A stretch of DNA of 64,000 bases from assembly GCA_963662155.1 (NCBI GenBank), contig OY759272.1, positions 44,994,497 through 45,058,496 on the forward strand, read 5' to 3'. Positions 22,327 through 35,707 of this stretch are shown here, piece after piece. Position 1 is the stretch's first letter, and every line of letters begins with the position of its first letter. The notes under the pieces were generated by a model. The model was not told the DNA's origin. It was given only the letters and a program-made list of their open reading frames with translations, and did not search any database. Position numbers and translations under genes: made by a program. The stretch is from Lamellibrachia columna. Taxonomy: Eukaryota; Annelida; Polychaeta; Sabellida; Siboglinidae.

Positions 22327-22866
22327 TCATGGAGCCGTGGTGTTGACGGTGGCTGACATCGCCGTAGAAGTGTCAACGTCGATACCCTTCCTCCGACAAA
22401 TGACACGCAGAAAAACAGAGCGAAAGCGGTCGTCGGTGATGAAATAGACGACTGGGTTCATGCAAGAGTGAAGATAAATGATCACGATCGTCCAAGTGAC
22501 AACGTGTTTGCTGACTTCAGCTATCCCGAACGCTTGCAGAAATGAGGTGAACCAGACGGGCAGCCGGCAGGCTATAAACAAGATGGTGACTACAGCGCAT
22601 GTGGCCGCTACACGAATTGCGCGTCTCTGGCGCCGGGCTGCCTGCTCCTTTTTCATTGTCGACAGGACGGAGACGACGCCGCCGGCTGGATCAGGAGCGA
22701 CGCTTGCGTTCACCTTTCGCTGGCGGTGGACGACGACGCCGACGATGCTGCCGTATAGTGTGAGCAGCAGGACGGACGGTAGACCCACCGCCGTCAAGAA
22801 CATGTAGTAGTAGAGATCGTGGCGGTAGTACACCGAGCAGTAGTGACGTCTACCTTTCAAAACGTC
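22327..22866 (-). CDS. GPCR copy B, exon 3 (ECL2-TM7 and tail)
   Basis: The acceptor is TTTTCTCGAAG before GACGTTTTG, in phase 0, preceded by a pyrimidine-rich stretch. An alternative acceptor at GAAAG, four codons later, would also keep frame. It encodes the second extracellular loop Cys (HYCSVYY), TM5, a basic third intracellular loop (ARRQRRAIR), TM6, TM7 and a short tail ending VNTTAP and TGA at 22,327. Confidence 0.85.
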   Translation of the reverse strand, partial: DVLKGRRHYCSVYYRHDLYYYMFLTAVGLPSVLLLTLYGSIVGVVVHRQRKVNASVAPDPAGGVVSVLSTMKKEQAARRQRRAIRVAATCAVVTILFIACRLPVWFTSFLQAFGIAEVSKHVVTWTIVIIYLHSCMNPVVYFITDDRFRSVFLRVICRRKGIDVDTSTAMSATVNTTAP

Positions 22867-25800
22867 CTTCGAGAAAATATAAAGAAACAGTTTGAAGAAA
22901 ATACGTATTTCGCTAAAGTATGACGTTTCGAACCCATTAACAACCACAGGTAAACATGTATTCATACGTATAGTTTTGAATATTAATAGGCAACGCATAA
23001 CATTGCTCAACCATAAATGCTGGTCGACGTATCCCTGGGTCAAACTCGCGTGTATATATGAATACATTGCATTATATCTCAAACGTCCAGTGCTTACCCA
23101 CAAGAATCAAAGCTCACCTTGACACCGACTGCTGGGAATATGAGTTCAACGAAGGTGAGCAGCCAGACAAACGTCAGTTGAAGCTTCAACATGCGCGGGG
23201 CGACGAAGGCACGGAAGCGCATCGGAAGAACGATAGCGACAAATCGCTCAACGGCTACAAGCATGATGGAGTTGATGCCGAGGTATTGCGGCAAGAACCG
23301 GACGATCACGAAGAGACCGCAGTTGGCAGCTGACCAGACTTTGATGTGAAAGCTTCCAAGGATCCGCAGTGATACGGAGCTGCTCATGAGGATGTCGCCT
23401 GTAAGCACAATGCGATGGAAATATCCTTACACATAATAATTAAATTGACATGGTTATTTGTAAACACAGTGATACAAATGGTACTGTTAAAATGCATTTG
23501 ATCCAATTGAGCAACAATTAATCCAACACCAACTTCTATATTCACAGTTAAACAAAACCATTCGGATGAACAGACGACAAATCAAATCAAGAAAAGACGA
23601 CAAATCAAGAGACAACACACAAGAAAGGTACGAAAGGGGCTTCAAAGGAAAAACCTAAACCATTAAAATAAACATAAAACGTGAAAAGTTTGTTATGTTT
23701 TCATTGAAACACATTTTCGATATGAGGAAATAGAGACCGCAACGGCTACTATGAAAAATGGAAAACCATAGGAGATGCTTTGCTAACATCAGGTATTACC
23801 AAGGCAGGGGAAGAAGAAGAAATCAATACAATGGCTGTATTCCTCAAAGTAATATTCCGGACACACACGAGATGTCCATTCTATTGAATGAAGGGTGGCA
23901 CTAAAGATGTACATACCAATCATTATCATGTACACAAGATTTTTACCAGAGTCGCACTAGCTATAATAGCTCGTTTGTATGAAAACCAACCTAGAGAACA
24001 AGGAAGGCTTCCTACTCCTGTTCAGAACAGGTGCTCGACTACATTCCTTCAGATAACTGATAGAGCAGTAGAAGAAATACCAGTTCAAACTGTGCTGATG
24101 ATGTTTGGATTACGAAAGAGTAGACACGAAGTAGATCACGATGATCAAAGCAATCTACAAAGACCCCAGCTCAAAGCTGGGTTCGAAATAGCAGCTACCA
24201 CAATGGGAGATGAGAAGATTTTTACCAGAGTCACACTAGCAATAATAGTTTGGATGAAAACCAACCCAGAGAACAAGGAAGCCTTCCTACTCGAGTTCAG
24301 AACAGGTGTTCACCTACAATCCTTCAGGTAACGGATAGAGCAGTAGAAGGAATACCAGTTCAAACTGTGCGGATGATGTGTGGATTACGAGAGAGTTGAA
24401 ACGAAGTAAATCACGATGATTAAAGCAATCTACAAAGACCTCAGTGCAAAGCAATTTTCGAAAAACCATTAACCCGTGGCTACCACAATGGGAAATGAGA
24501 AGACTAAAGGATATGACAGGAACTCGTTAGCCCTCAAGGAATGCTAATAAAGATGGTTTGCACAACGCAAGGCAAAGGGACACATTCAAAACAACTACAG
24601 TTCGTTCGTATTGCACTAAGGGCTAATGTTTCTCTATCGCTGGTATTAAGCTTAGGAATGGCCTACGTATTGTCCTAAGAAACTGTAAAAAATACTTTCG
24701 CTTTCAAAAAATGCACAAACAACTATACTTGATAGGATAGATGCAAAAGGGATATTTTGTTATAAGACGTAATATGTTTACTGTATTAGCTTTTGGTACA
24801 TCAATGCATTCATTGTATGTGTTTTTTCAGTATTAAACAAGGGATTGCTATGTAAAAGAGGAATGACATATATTTACGTGTGTATGTGTATATATGTATG
24901 TGTATATAATAATGTATACATAATATTATAACAAATCAATGTAGCAGGGGAAAGTTCACATAAATTTACATTTCAAATCTCTCCGTTTCCAGCGTAAGAT
25001 TGTAGCACACTATTATTGTAAATATTTATCTTTTAAATATATATGACTTAACTGAGTATTGTAAAGAAATGGTCTGCATTGGCAACGTGTGTATAAACAC
25101 TACATATATGTGATGTATATACACTACATATATGTGATGTATATACACTACATATATGTGATATATATACACTACATATATAATGTAAAAATAAACGCAT
25201 TATTATTATTATTATTATAGTTCTGCCACGTAGATCAGGGTCATCTCCCACAGCTTGATATAAGCTGTGGTGTCCGTGTGGTGTCCGTGTCGTGTCTGTG
25301 TCGTATCCGTGTCGTGGTCCTCATAGGCAATCACTATTTTAGGAAATCTTGAATAGTGCTACAGCTGGCCCAATATATCGGAAAACAGGATTCAAGATCT
25401 AGACATAGAAAGCTGAAAGATCAGGTTAACGCTCACCGTTACGAACAGAAATATACAGACTATTTTGACCTGGTATAGCACCTGACATGAAACTGGAATT
25501 TGGTCAGTATAACTGCTGTACTATTTCTTCTTATTACGTCATCCAAAATACGTTTATCTACAAAATACATACAACAAGAGTAATATTTTTTTTTAATGTT
25601 TAGGCTGGGTCAAAGATAATCTGCTGTTCGGATTAAACATTAACCGTTGTGTTTGTCCTATTTACACCAAAAACAAGACGAAATGTACATCAGTTATCTA
25701 TCTAACATTTAGTTTTGATGTACACATTAAAATTGTACAACTAAAATTGGCACAGCAAACTAGTTACAAGTTCAGAACTCATGGAGTGTTCTGTTAAACT

Positions 25801-28800
25801 AATATAATAATTGCATCCATTGTAGCTATTATATAATGCCTCCATTACTATGGTCATGAACGTTTTAATAGGCAGTTCATTAACATATTGCACATGCTCT
25901 TTATCAGTTCATTAACATATTGCAATACTCTTTATCAGTTCATTAACATATCGCACATGCTCTTTATCAGTTCATGCATGAATATACACACTCAATATAT
26001 GCACATATATCATATGCATATAGAGGAGTGTGACAACCTGTGTATGCAACAGCTCTTCTTAAACATGATGTACGCCCCGAAACATTCAAAGCAGATAATG
26101 GACAAATAATAGTTTATACCAAAACAATATGTGGTTCATTGAAACACATTTGGGCTTCCAACGAACATATATAATATGTATAATGTATACTTTATAACAT
26201 GATAGTTTCTATAAAACTCGTCCCTGTGGACAGAGTTTGCACCTCGAGTGGGAATGAATATCGGTTGTTTTCCTCTTGACAAAGACAATTGTATCAGTAT
26301 GATCCATATTATCACATCCACTCTATTTTTGCGCTATAGAGAGGGTTTATTTCAGGAATAAGAACATCTGCATCAGAGGCAGTGATATAGTACATGGTTG
26401 ATAGAGCAAGTACGCCTACTGCTTGGACACATATGATATTATTGTAATATTCTCGGAAAACCAAACAAGGCTGATGAATGCCTTCAATTGAACAACCATT
26501 GTTGTTTGTCCAGGTGCGGGATGTTCCATTATGTGTACACGTGATTGCCATATCTAGTTGTCTTCCTCACTTCCTCAGAAGCGATTCCAATGTATCATCG
26601 AACATTGGCCTCCCACTTTCAGGGGATCTGAACTTATACAAATGTTCCATGTTAACCTAGTTAACTCCAACAAACAACACCAGCCCTATGGATGCCCTCA
26701 ACGCATCAATGGTTGTTTATTGTCCCGGTGCGGGATGTTCCATTATGTGTGCACATGATCATGATTGGCATCTCTAGTTGTCTCCCTCACTGTTTTAAAA
26801 GTAATGGTAAAATGGTGAGACTATCCTTAGGCCCTTAACTTCTCCTGGAGTATAGTCCATCCACAACATTTCGCCAGCGCCTCCTGTCTTGGGCAATCCT
26901 CTCCAGTTGTTGCCAGCCATTCCCTGTTTGCTTGATGTCTGCCTCGAGGTCACGCCGCCATGTGTTTTTTTTTTGTCTCCCCCTCTTTCTCTTGCCTTGG
27001 GGGTTCCACGTCAGGACCTGTCTGGTTATGTTTGTGCTTGGCTTTCTCAAGGTGTGGCCGAGCCATCCCCATCTCCTCTTAAGGATCTCAATCTCTATTT
27101 GGGTTTGGTGTGTTCTGTCCCAGAGGTCTTTGTTGCTCACCCTGTCCATCCAGTGTATTCGCAGAATTCTTCGCAGGCAATGGTTGACAAATGTCTGATC
27201 ATTATCAGCGTGGTCTTGTTTATTCGCCACGTTTGCTCTCCGTACAGTAACACGGACTTTACATTTGTGTTAAACAAGCGTATTTTTGTGGTTTCTCCAA
27301 TTACCTTTGACTTCCACACATTTCTCAACAGGTGGAAAGCTACCCTTTCTTTGCTGATCCTTTTTCTTTACGTTAGCCTCTGTCCCTACTTGCGTATCCA
27401 CTATGCTGCCTAGATATCTGAAATCTTTAACCTCTTCCAGTGTCTCTCCCTCAAGCATGATTGGTGTTTCGCCAGTAGCATTTGTTCTCAGGATCTTTGT
27501 TTTCCTTGTGTTGATTTTCAACCCAACCCGCGCTGAAATCAATGCCAGTTCTGTTGTTTTGTCCAGCATCTGCCTATGGCTGTGAGACAGGAGGGCAAGG
27601 TCATCCGCAAAGTCCAGGTCATCAAGTTGGGTCAGCATCGTCCACTGGATTCCATTTCGTTTCTCCTTGGTTGCTGTTTTCATGACCCAGTCTATGACTA
27701 GAATGAAGAGGAATGGTGAGTAAGCATCCCTGTCTCACCCCGTCCTAACCTCAAAGTTCTTTGTAAGTTGACCTTCATGAATGACTCTGCATGACATTCC
27801 CTCGTAGGAGTTTTTGATCATGTTGACTAGTTTCTTGGGCACCCCATAGTGTCTTAGCACTTTCCAGAGTGTCCCCTGTCCACATTGTCAAAGGCTTTCT
27901 CATTGGTGAGACTATGGATGAGACTATGGATGAAGACAATGTAACAAAATATATCTTTCTATACGAATTCAACCATCTTTGTTGATGATAATGGTGTTGT
28001 TAAACAGAAATCAACTGTAGTCAATATCAAATGATATTATGTTTTGAAATGACAAATATGTATACCTTTCTATCTTGAAAACCGGATACATTTTGATCCG
28101 GTTTAGTTGATCAATAACGGTGCAATCAATGTGACATTTTGTTTCCTCATTAGGCTCAAGAAGATTGAGGAAATACTGGAACAAATATTGTTAACCCTTT
28201 ATGTCCAGATGAGCGTTGAAATGAACACCGATAAGACAAATGTAATGATGAGCACAAAACTAAGAAAGTAGATCAGTTGAAAGTTACAGTGATGCCAATG
28301 GAAAGGATAATTAGTTATTAAAACAACATAATTAGCAATAATGTTTTATGAAATAAACACGTGTCCAATATATAATTAAGGAGATCAAAACAAAGGAAAT
28401 TAGCAGGACAAAGGCACCTCTCTAGGAAATACTACAACAGATGGACCAACATAATAACAGACAGGATACAAAGGTGACATTACGTGGAAGAGGAAGGCGA
28501 ATAGAATGTGGCGAGATGATATCCGGGAGTGCGGCATCAAGTGGAACCAGATAATAATAATAAATTTAGCCTGGACGTTTGGAGAAGAGACCTTCATTCT
28601 GCAGTGGACTGAAATAAGCTGAACTGTGCAGAACAGAACGGAACTGCTAACTGAATACAATGTACTGCATACAGATGAATACACCAAGCGTATGGATACG
28701 ACTGAGCATTCACAGTTCTACCTAATCTGCGAAGTCAGACGGCAGTACAGCCAGAGAGCAGAGAGCAGGATCAATTACGGGAAAGCGTAGGTTGAATATG

Positions 28801-30665
28801 CGAAAGTACTAATTCTTACATAACTGAGGATACGGAAACACTATTTCCTACATAGATGAAAGTAACACATTAGCTAATGGTTGTGTTACCACTGGCAGTA
28901 TGAATAAAACTGACATAGATCTAATAAGGGCGGGTTATACACAGTTAAGAAAAGGTTTGGACTCTAGATAAGCCAATTGCTTCCTTGCTAAATCCGTGTT
29001 AAAAAGAAAGACACGTGCGTCTAATGCTGGTAGTCAGGATATCCTATGTATACATTAAAACATAAATATAAAATGTGTGCTGACGACTGAGAACACCCAT
29101 CCCTTAAGCACAACTCGTGTTTATGATAAGGCAATATGTCACAGAGGGTTCAGCGAGACCACGACCAAACAACGGAGTATAATTTGTCGTGACCACTCCA
29201 ACATGTAAATCGTTAGTGTTGGTTTAATAGCATATTACATCAACGGGACAATATTAATTAAAAGCACGTTATGATATATTTCGCAGCAGCGCCACCATAA
29301 CAAACGTTTTGAATTTGTAGACACACAAACATAATAAGTGCCTTGATTCTTTAATTCGGCGTGTATTGCTTGCACAAATGTGTGGTCACTAGACGCCGTC
29401 GCCACCCGTGCCAAACACTAAAGCAATAACTAACTGGACATTAAAAAGCACGCTCCTTTAATACTGCCTTCAATTCGAGTTAACTATGCATGTAAATTCA
29501 CATTATGGCGCACGCACCCGACTGTACAATGTAATACAATATAATACAATGTAATACAATATAATGCAATACAATATAAACATTTCTACTGCGCTAAAAT
29601 CATCAGGAAGCACAAGCTCAGCAGCCCACCAAGACAAAAGGGTTCGACATTTCCTAGTCGGTTTAACAATTCCATTCGCAAAGAGTTGACTCGGTACGCT
29701 GAGGAGCTACGGAGGATAAGCGAGTTTAAACTGGTGGGATTTTAGTTGACGGCGAAATGTTACTGTTCACTGCCGACTTAACACTAATAGGAAGTGAGTT
29801 CCACAGAGTTTGTGCGGCTACTGTGAAAACTCATGTTCCTACGTTTGTCTTAATACTGAGAACGAAAGGTGAATTAGAATGATGTGATCGAAGCTGTCTG
29901 GGGTGTCTTGCATGAGTGAGCAGTGAATGTAAATGTGCTTTATAGGTAACTGAGCAGTTCTTAAAAATAATGCGATGTCGGAGAGGGAGTCAATGCAATG
30001 AATTAAGAAGGGCCACAGAGTAAGAGAAACGATGTGACCGGGTAACGACCCATGCCAAACAATTTATTTCGCACACGTTGAAGTTTCATGATGTCTTTGA
30101 GAACAATGTTATTAACCTCATTTTACCTATTATGTGAACACATGCAAAACGCTGCTGTAAACGATATTAATCGTTGGCACAACGTAAATGAGTTATGAGC
30201 TAAAGATATATATAACTCACTGATGGCGATACTGATGAGGTAGCGGTTGTATACTCACTGATAGCAGTGTCAATGAGATAACGTTTGTATTCTCACTGAT
30301 GGGTATGTTGATGAGTTAGCGGCTGTATACTCACCGATGGCGATGTTGATGAGGTAGCAGTTGGTTGCTAACTTTCGGTTCCCCTTCTGGAGCAGTACTG
30401 CCAGCACGGCGACGTTCGACAAGACGCCAAACACTCCGATGATTACCAGCCCAGTGATTAAGTCGTACTTGAGCGACAAACCACGGTCGAGTGATGTAGC
30501 ATTGCCAAAGATTTTGGTATCTTCAGTCGAGTTGCTTGCATGTTGGAATTCAATCGCGGGGGTGGTGAAGTCCACATCAAAAGGTGGGGATGAGGTTGTC
30601 ATCTTCTCAATTGTCGTCGTCAGCTGACAATCGAAGACAATCCATATACTAACTGTATCATGCAT
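22327..30665 (-). CDS. Class A (rhodopsin-like) GPCR copy B, three exons, apparently intact
   Basis: Joining 30,665-30,335, 23,398-23,118 and 22,866-22,327 gives 1,152 bases, an open frame of 383 residues. Topology: N-terminus 1-65 with sequons at N45 and N55; TM1 near 70-92 with N84; TM2 start with D112 in INIAIGD; disulphide Cys C137 and C214; TM3 ending in E161-R162-F163 (an ERF variant of DRY); W189 in TM4; P234 in TM5; CRLP 304-307 in TM6; NPVVY 341-345 in TM7; helix 8 with DRFRSVF and a Cys at 361. This establishes a class A plasma-membrane receptor coupling to G proteins. The ligand is not evident, and a peptide or amine receptor is possible. Intron 1 is about 6.9 kb and holds R2 copies and an RTE LINE; intron 2 is 251 bases. 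Orientation matches copies A and C. Confidence 0.85.
23118..23398 (-). CDS. GPCR copy B, exon 2 (TM2-TM4)
   Basis: The acceptor reads TTACAG before GCGACATC. With the last base of exon 1 it makes a Gly codon, giving INIAIGD as expected for TM2. 281 bases later the exon ends at GTCAAG before GTGAGC, phase 0. It encodes [20 protein letters not shown], the ERF motif and the TM4 Trp. Confidence 0.88.
23675..24215 (+). repeat. Repeat R2, copy 3 (duplicate of 8616-9225)
   Basis: Same order as in copy A, after exon 2 and its flank. Lies in intron 1 of receptor copy B. Confidence 0.75.
24216..24540 (+). repeat. Repeat R2, copy 4 (tandem with copy 3)
   Basis: A second R2 core begins at GATTTTTACCAGAGTCACAC directly behind the first. 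Copy A has only one unit here, so this is a later tandem gain in copy B. Confidence 0.75.
24541..26040. other. Intron 1 of GPCR copy B: simple repeats, no exon seen
   Basis: It holds four copies of a 24-bp unit (TACATATATGTGATGTATAT) at 25,098-25,185, a short (TTA)n run at 25,198-25,219, GTGTCCGTGTC repeats near 25,270-25,310, and three copies of a 32-bp unit (GTTCATTAACATATTGCACA) at 25,875-25,976. No coding exon is supported. Confidence 0.7.
26045..26215. repeat. Partial copy of the distal GPCR upstream block
   Basis: It matches 31,295-31,450 and 1565-1725 (ATGTACGCCCCGAAA through CATTGAAACACATTTGGGC) in the same orientation, but lies alone inside intron 1 of copy B. It suggests a further rearranged fragment of the array, or that this block is itself an interspersed repeat. 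Confidence 0.75.
26462..26795. repeat. Direct repeat of about 110 bp, two copies
   Basis: GGTGCGGGATGTTCCATTAT and its flanks occur at 26,462-26,575 and again at 26,680-26,795, with about 100 bases between. Unknown type. Confidence 0.8.
26825..27975 (-). mobile_element. RTE-type LINE fragment (RT palm to C-terminus), frameshifted
   Basis: The minus strand reads EKAFDNVDR near 27,900 in the palm, then the active site [15 protein letters not shown] near 27,600, [12 protein letters not shown] and FRYLGSIVD near 27,420, and the C-terminal zone [13 protein letters not shown] near 27,070 and [10 protein letters not shown]. These are standard for RTE-clade proteins. At least two frameshifts and a stop interrupt it and the 5' half is absent. 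It lies in intron 1 of receptor copy B in the same transcriptional direction. Confidence 0.88.
27976..28904. other. No gene recognised
   Basis: Short frames only. Some parts (28,200-28,300 and 28,430-28,560) look like degraded LINE sequence (for example the plus-strand reading RRRQIEC near 28,490), but not clearly enough to assign. Confidence 0.4.
28905..29005 (+). mobile_element. CR1-like LINE 3'-end scrap
   Basis: It matches the end of the 49.4-50.8 kb element: GGGCGGGTTATA, then TGGACTCT(C/A)GATAAGCCAA and CTTCCTTG. The tail is degenerate. Confidence 0.65.
29006..29929. other. No gene recognised; short ATACAATGTA repeats
   Basis: Imperfect TACAATGTAATACAATATAA repeats lie at 29,515-29,578. 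The stretch 29,600-29,929 has scattered open codons without motifs. Confidence 0.4.
29930..30110. repeat. Duplicated intron-1 segment (partner 9560-9735)
   Basis: See the partner segment. The distance to the splice donor is similar in both copies. Confidence 0.85.
30218..30362. repeat. 38-bp minisatellite over the splice donor of GPCR copy B
   Basis: About four degenerate units containing (A/T)CTCAC(C/T)GATGGC or variants. Outer units are more diverged than the exon-proximal one. At least three keep an intact ACTCAC or TCTCAC, i.e. GT donor dinucleotides on the minus strand. Confidence 0.9.
30335..30665 (-). CDS. GPCR copy B, exon 1
   Basis: 331 bases from ATG 30,663-30,665 (MHDTVSIW). It ends in ATCG followed by the GTGAGT donor at 30,334-30,329, phase 1. 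The next ATG is at codon 22, so a shorter N-terminus is possible. The exon carries two sequons, TM1 and the start of TM2. The donor belongs to the exon-proximal unit of a 38-bp repeat. Confidence 0.88.
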
Positions 30666-31510
30666 AGACCTATATAACAGTTCAGTGCAACTATTTTATC
30701 TCATACGTAACGTTCTTGTCAATGTATGTATTCGATTCACAGCACCTCGTTCCAGCCACGTTTTCTTTCTCGACAAAAGCATTACTACTCATGTCCTGAT
30801 TAACAATGCTAGCTGTTGTCTGTAGTGTATGTTGAATGTTCCATTCGAATAAATTATTTGTCAAACATGCGACATTGATCTTAATCTGTTCAACTGCTTA
30901 CCCATGTTATCAGTACAACATTCTACTTCCCTAAATGTTTACGTTACTTAAACACTCAATGCAGTGGGGCATACAGTTGAACAGCATGTTGATGCCCGAC
31001 TTACGAACAAGTCACTAGAACTTACGTACCGTTCTGCTAGCGAGCGATGGTCACTCGTCGTCATACGTCTATGTCACTGATCACTGCAACTCGTTAATGC
31101 TCAAGATTACAATCGAAGCTGACAGCTATATAACTACAGCTGCGTGCGGCGTTCTGCAACACCTGATCACGTCACATATTAGCGCTTCTCACATATCACG
31201 ATAGTGAATGTGAAATCACCACATAATTAACTACTCACGCCTTCGCGGAATCAATCATCAGCAACACCCGTAACATTATATTAACCTCCGCGTGTAAACA
31301 TGATGTACGCCCCGAAATATTCAAAGCAGATAATGGACAAATGATAGTTTATACCAAAACAATATGTGGTTCATTGAAACACTTTTGGGCGTCCAATAAA
31401 CATATATAATATGTATAGTTTATATTTTATAACATGATGGTTTCTATAAAAATGTTGAACCATTAAGGCTTTTATGGTGAATGCGGACGTTCAGATCACA
31501 ACATGCATGA
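30666..31510 (-). promoter_or_regulatory. Leader and promoter region of GPCR copy B
   Basis: Conserved with copy C along about 800 bases and, in inverted form, with 40,440-40,715. A TATA-type box (minus TTATATAG, at 31,126-31,133) lies about 460 bases upstream of the ATG, so the leader is long or contains an intron. GGTACGTAAGT near 31,023 on the minus strand is a possible leader donor. The promoter assignment is inference. Confidence 0.55.
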
Positions 31511-33310
<1,800 letters not shown>

Positions 33311-33840
33311 TATGGTCAATTCAGTGTAATATAAAGACGTACGGACAAGTCCATAGATCTCTGCCACGTCGATGCCGCTGGTTCTTGTATTCTCTATTCT
33401 GTATTGCGGCTCGCCAAAGTCGACGGTTATATAGCTGAATGCGGCGGTCAGCAAAAACGTAATGTAATCATTTAGCTCTACTCGTATGACATGGCACCAT
33501 AGTGGTTATAACTTCTCCCAATCTTCACCATATTGGCAAGACTATGCTCGATATATCGTGATGATTACCCTTCTACTTGGCATATGAGAGTTGTAATGAC
33601 TACGACAGGAAGCACTGTCTTGATGATGTCAACAGTAGCCATTGTCGAAATGTCAGCAGTAGCCATTGTCTTGATGACAACAGTAAGCATTATATTGGTG
33701 ACAACAGTATGTATTGTCTGTTGTGAGTATGTGCGTGCGTGCGTGCGTGTGTTTGCGAGTATGCGTGCTGGTGTGCGTGTATGTGGGCGTGGACCTATGT
33801 GTGTTTTTGTGTGCACGCGTGCGTGCGTGTGTGATAGAGA

Positions 33841-33844
<4 letters not shown>
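33311..33844. other. No gene recognised
   Basis: Contains imperfect 27-bp-scale repeats of TGTCTTGATGA/ACAGTAGCCATTGTC at about 33,610-33,720 and a GTGC-rich lead-in to the next microsatellite. Confidence 0.45.
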
Positions 33845-34052
<208 letters not shown>

Positions 34053-34084
34053 ATAATTTATATTGGTCAGCCAATCCCAAGGTC

Positions 34085-34215
34085 CATCAGCATGATCTGT
34101 CAGCAAGGTCCGTCAACAAATGTCCGTCTGCAAAGCATGGCAGCAAGGTCCGCTGTCAAGACCCGTCGTCAAGGTACGCCGGCATGAACCGTCAGGGAAG
34201 TCCGGTGGCGTGATC
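34085..34215. repeat. 26-bp minisatellite, inverted short copy
   Basis: About five degenerate units such as CAGCAAGGTCCG and GTCAAGACCCGTC. These are the reverse complement of the units at 62,750-63,480 (GACGGGTCTTG, CGGACCTTGCTG). Confidence 0.8.
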
Positions 34216-35199
<984 letters not shown>

Positions 35200-35510
35200 A
35201 ATACTTGACTTAGCATGTATTGAAGTGAAAATGGAAAGGTTGAAAACTCACGAATTTCGCCCTTAGTGAAATTTCATAACTTTGTCAAGAGGATGGAAGT
35301 CAATGATCAGTCTTGACCCTATCAAGTGTTTACCGCTTTTGATATTCACTATTTTGAACTAAAGTCAATTAGTTTGATGATTTAAACAAAATACGCCCTT
35401 TTTATCATACCGATTGCCGATGGATCACTTAATCTATTCACACACTGCATATTAGTACATCAACGAACCGGATTCGCGATATGCTAACTCATGTGAGGAT
35501 GGAGGTTTAA
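35200..35510 (-). repeat. Interspersed repeat R1, copy 3 (inverted, diverged)
   Basis: Its reverse complement aligns with 12,660-12,990: TGTGTGAATxG, GGTAAACACT, GACAAAGTTA, TTTCAC and TTCCATTTT(C/T)ACTTCAAT in order. Confidence 0.75.
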
Positions 35511-35707
35511 TATGTATGTGTATGTATTTATATACAAATTAATGCTGAAATAATTGATAGTATTTAATATGTTATATATTTTAAATATATTATTATATGT
35601 TTACTATGTACGCCTGTACTATTTAGCCACATAGGCTGCAAAGCGAAAAAAAAATTATTCTTATTATTACAGTCACGCACAATGCAAATTATATGGCCGA
35701 TTAGAAC

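Noticed and set aside
33420..33465. Extra core-promoter fragment (GGTTATATAGCTGAATGCGG)
   Set aside because: Only about 15 bases resemble the receptor promoter and the flanks do not align, so chance similarity is likely.
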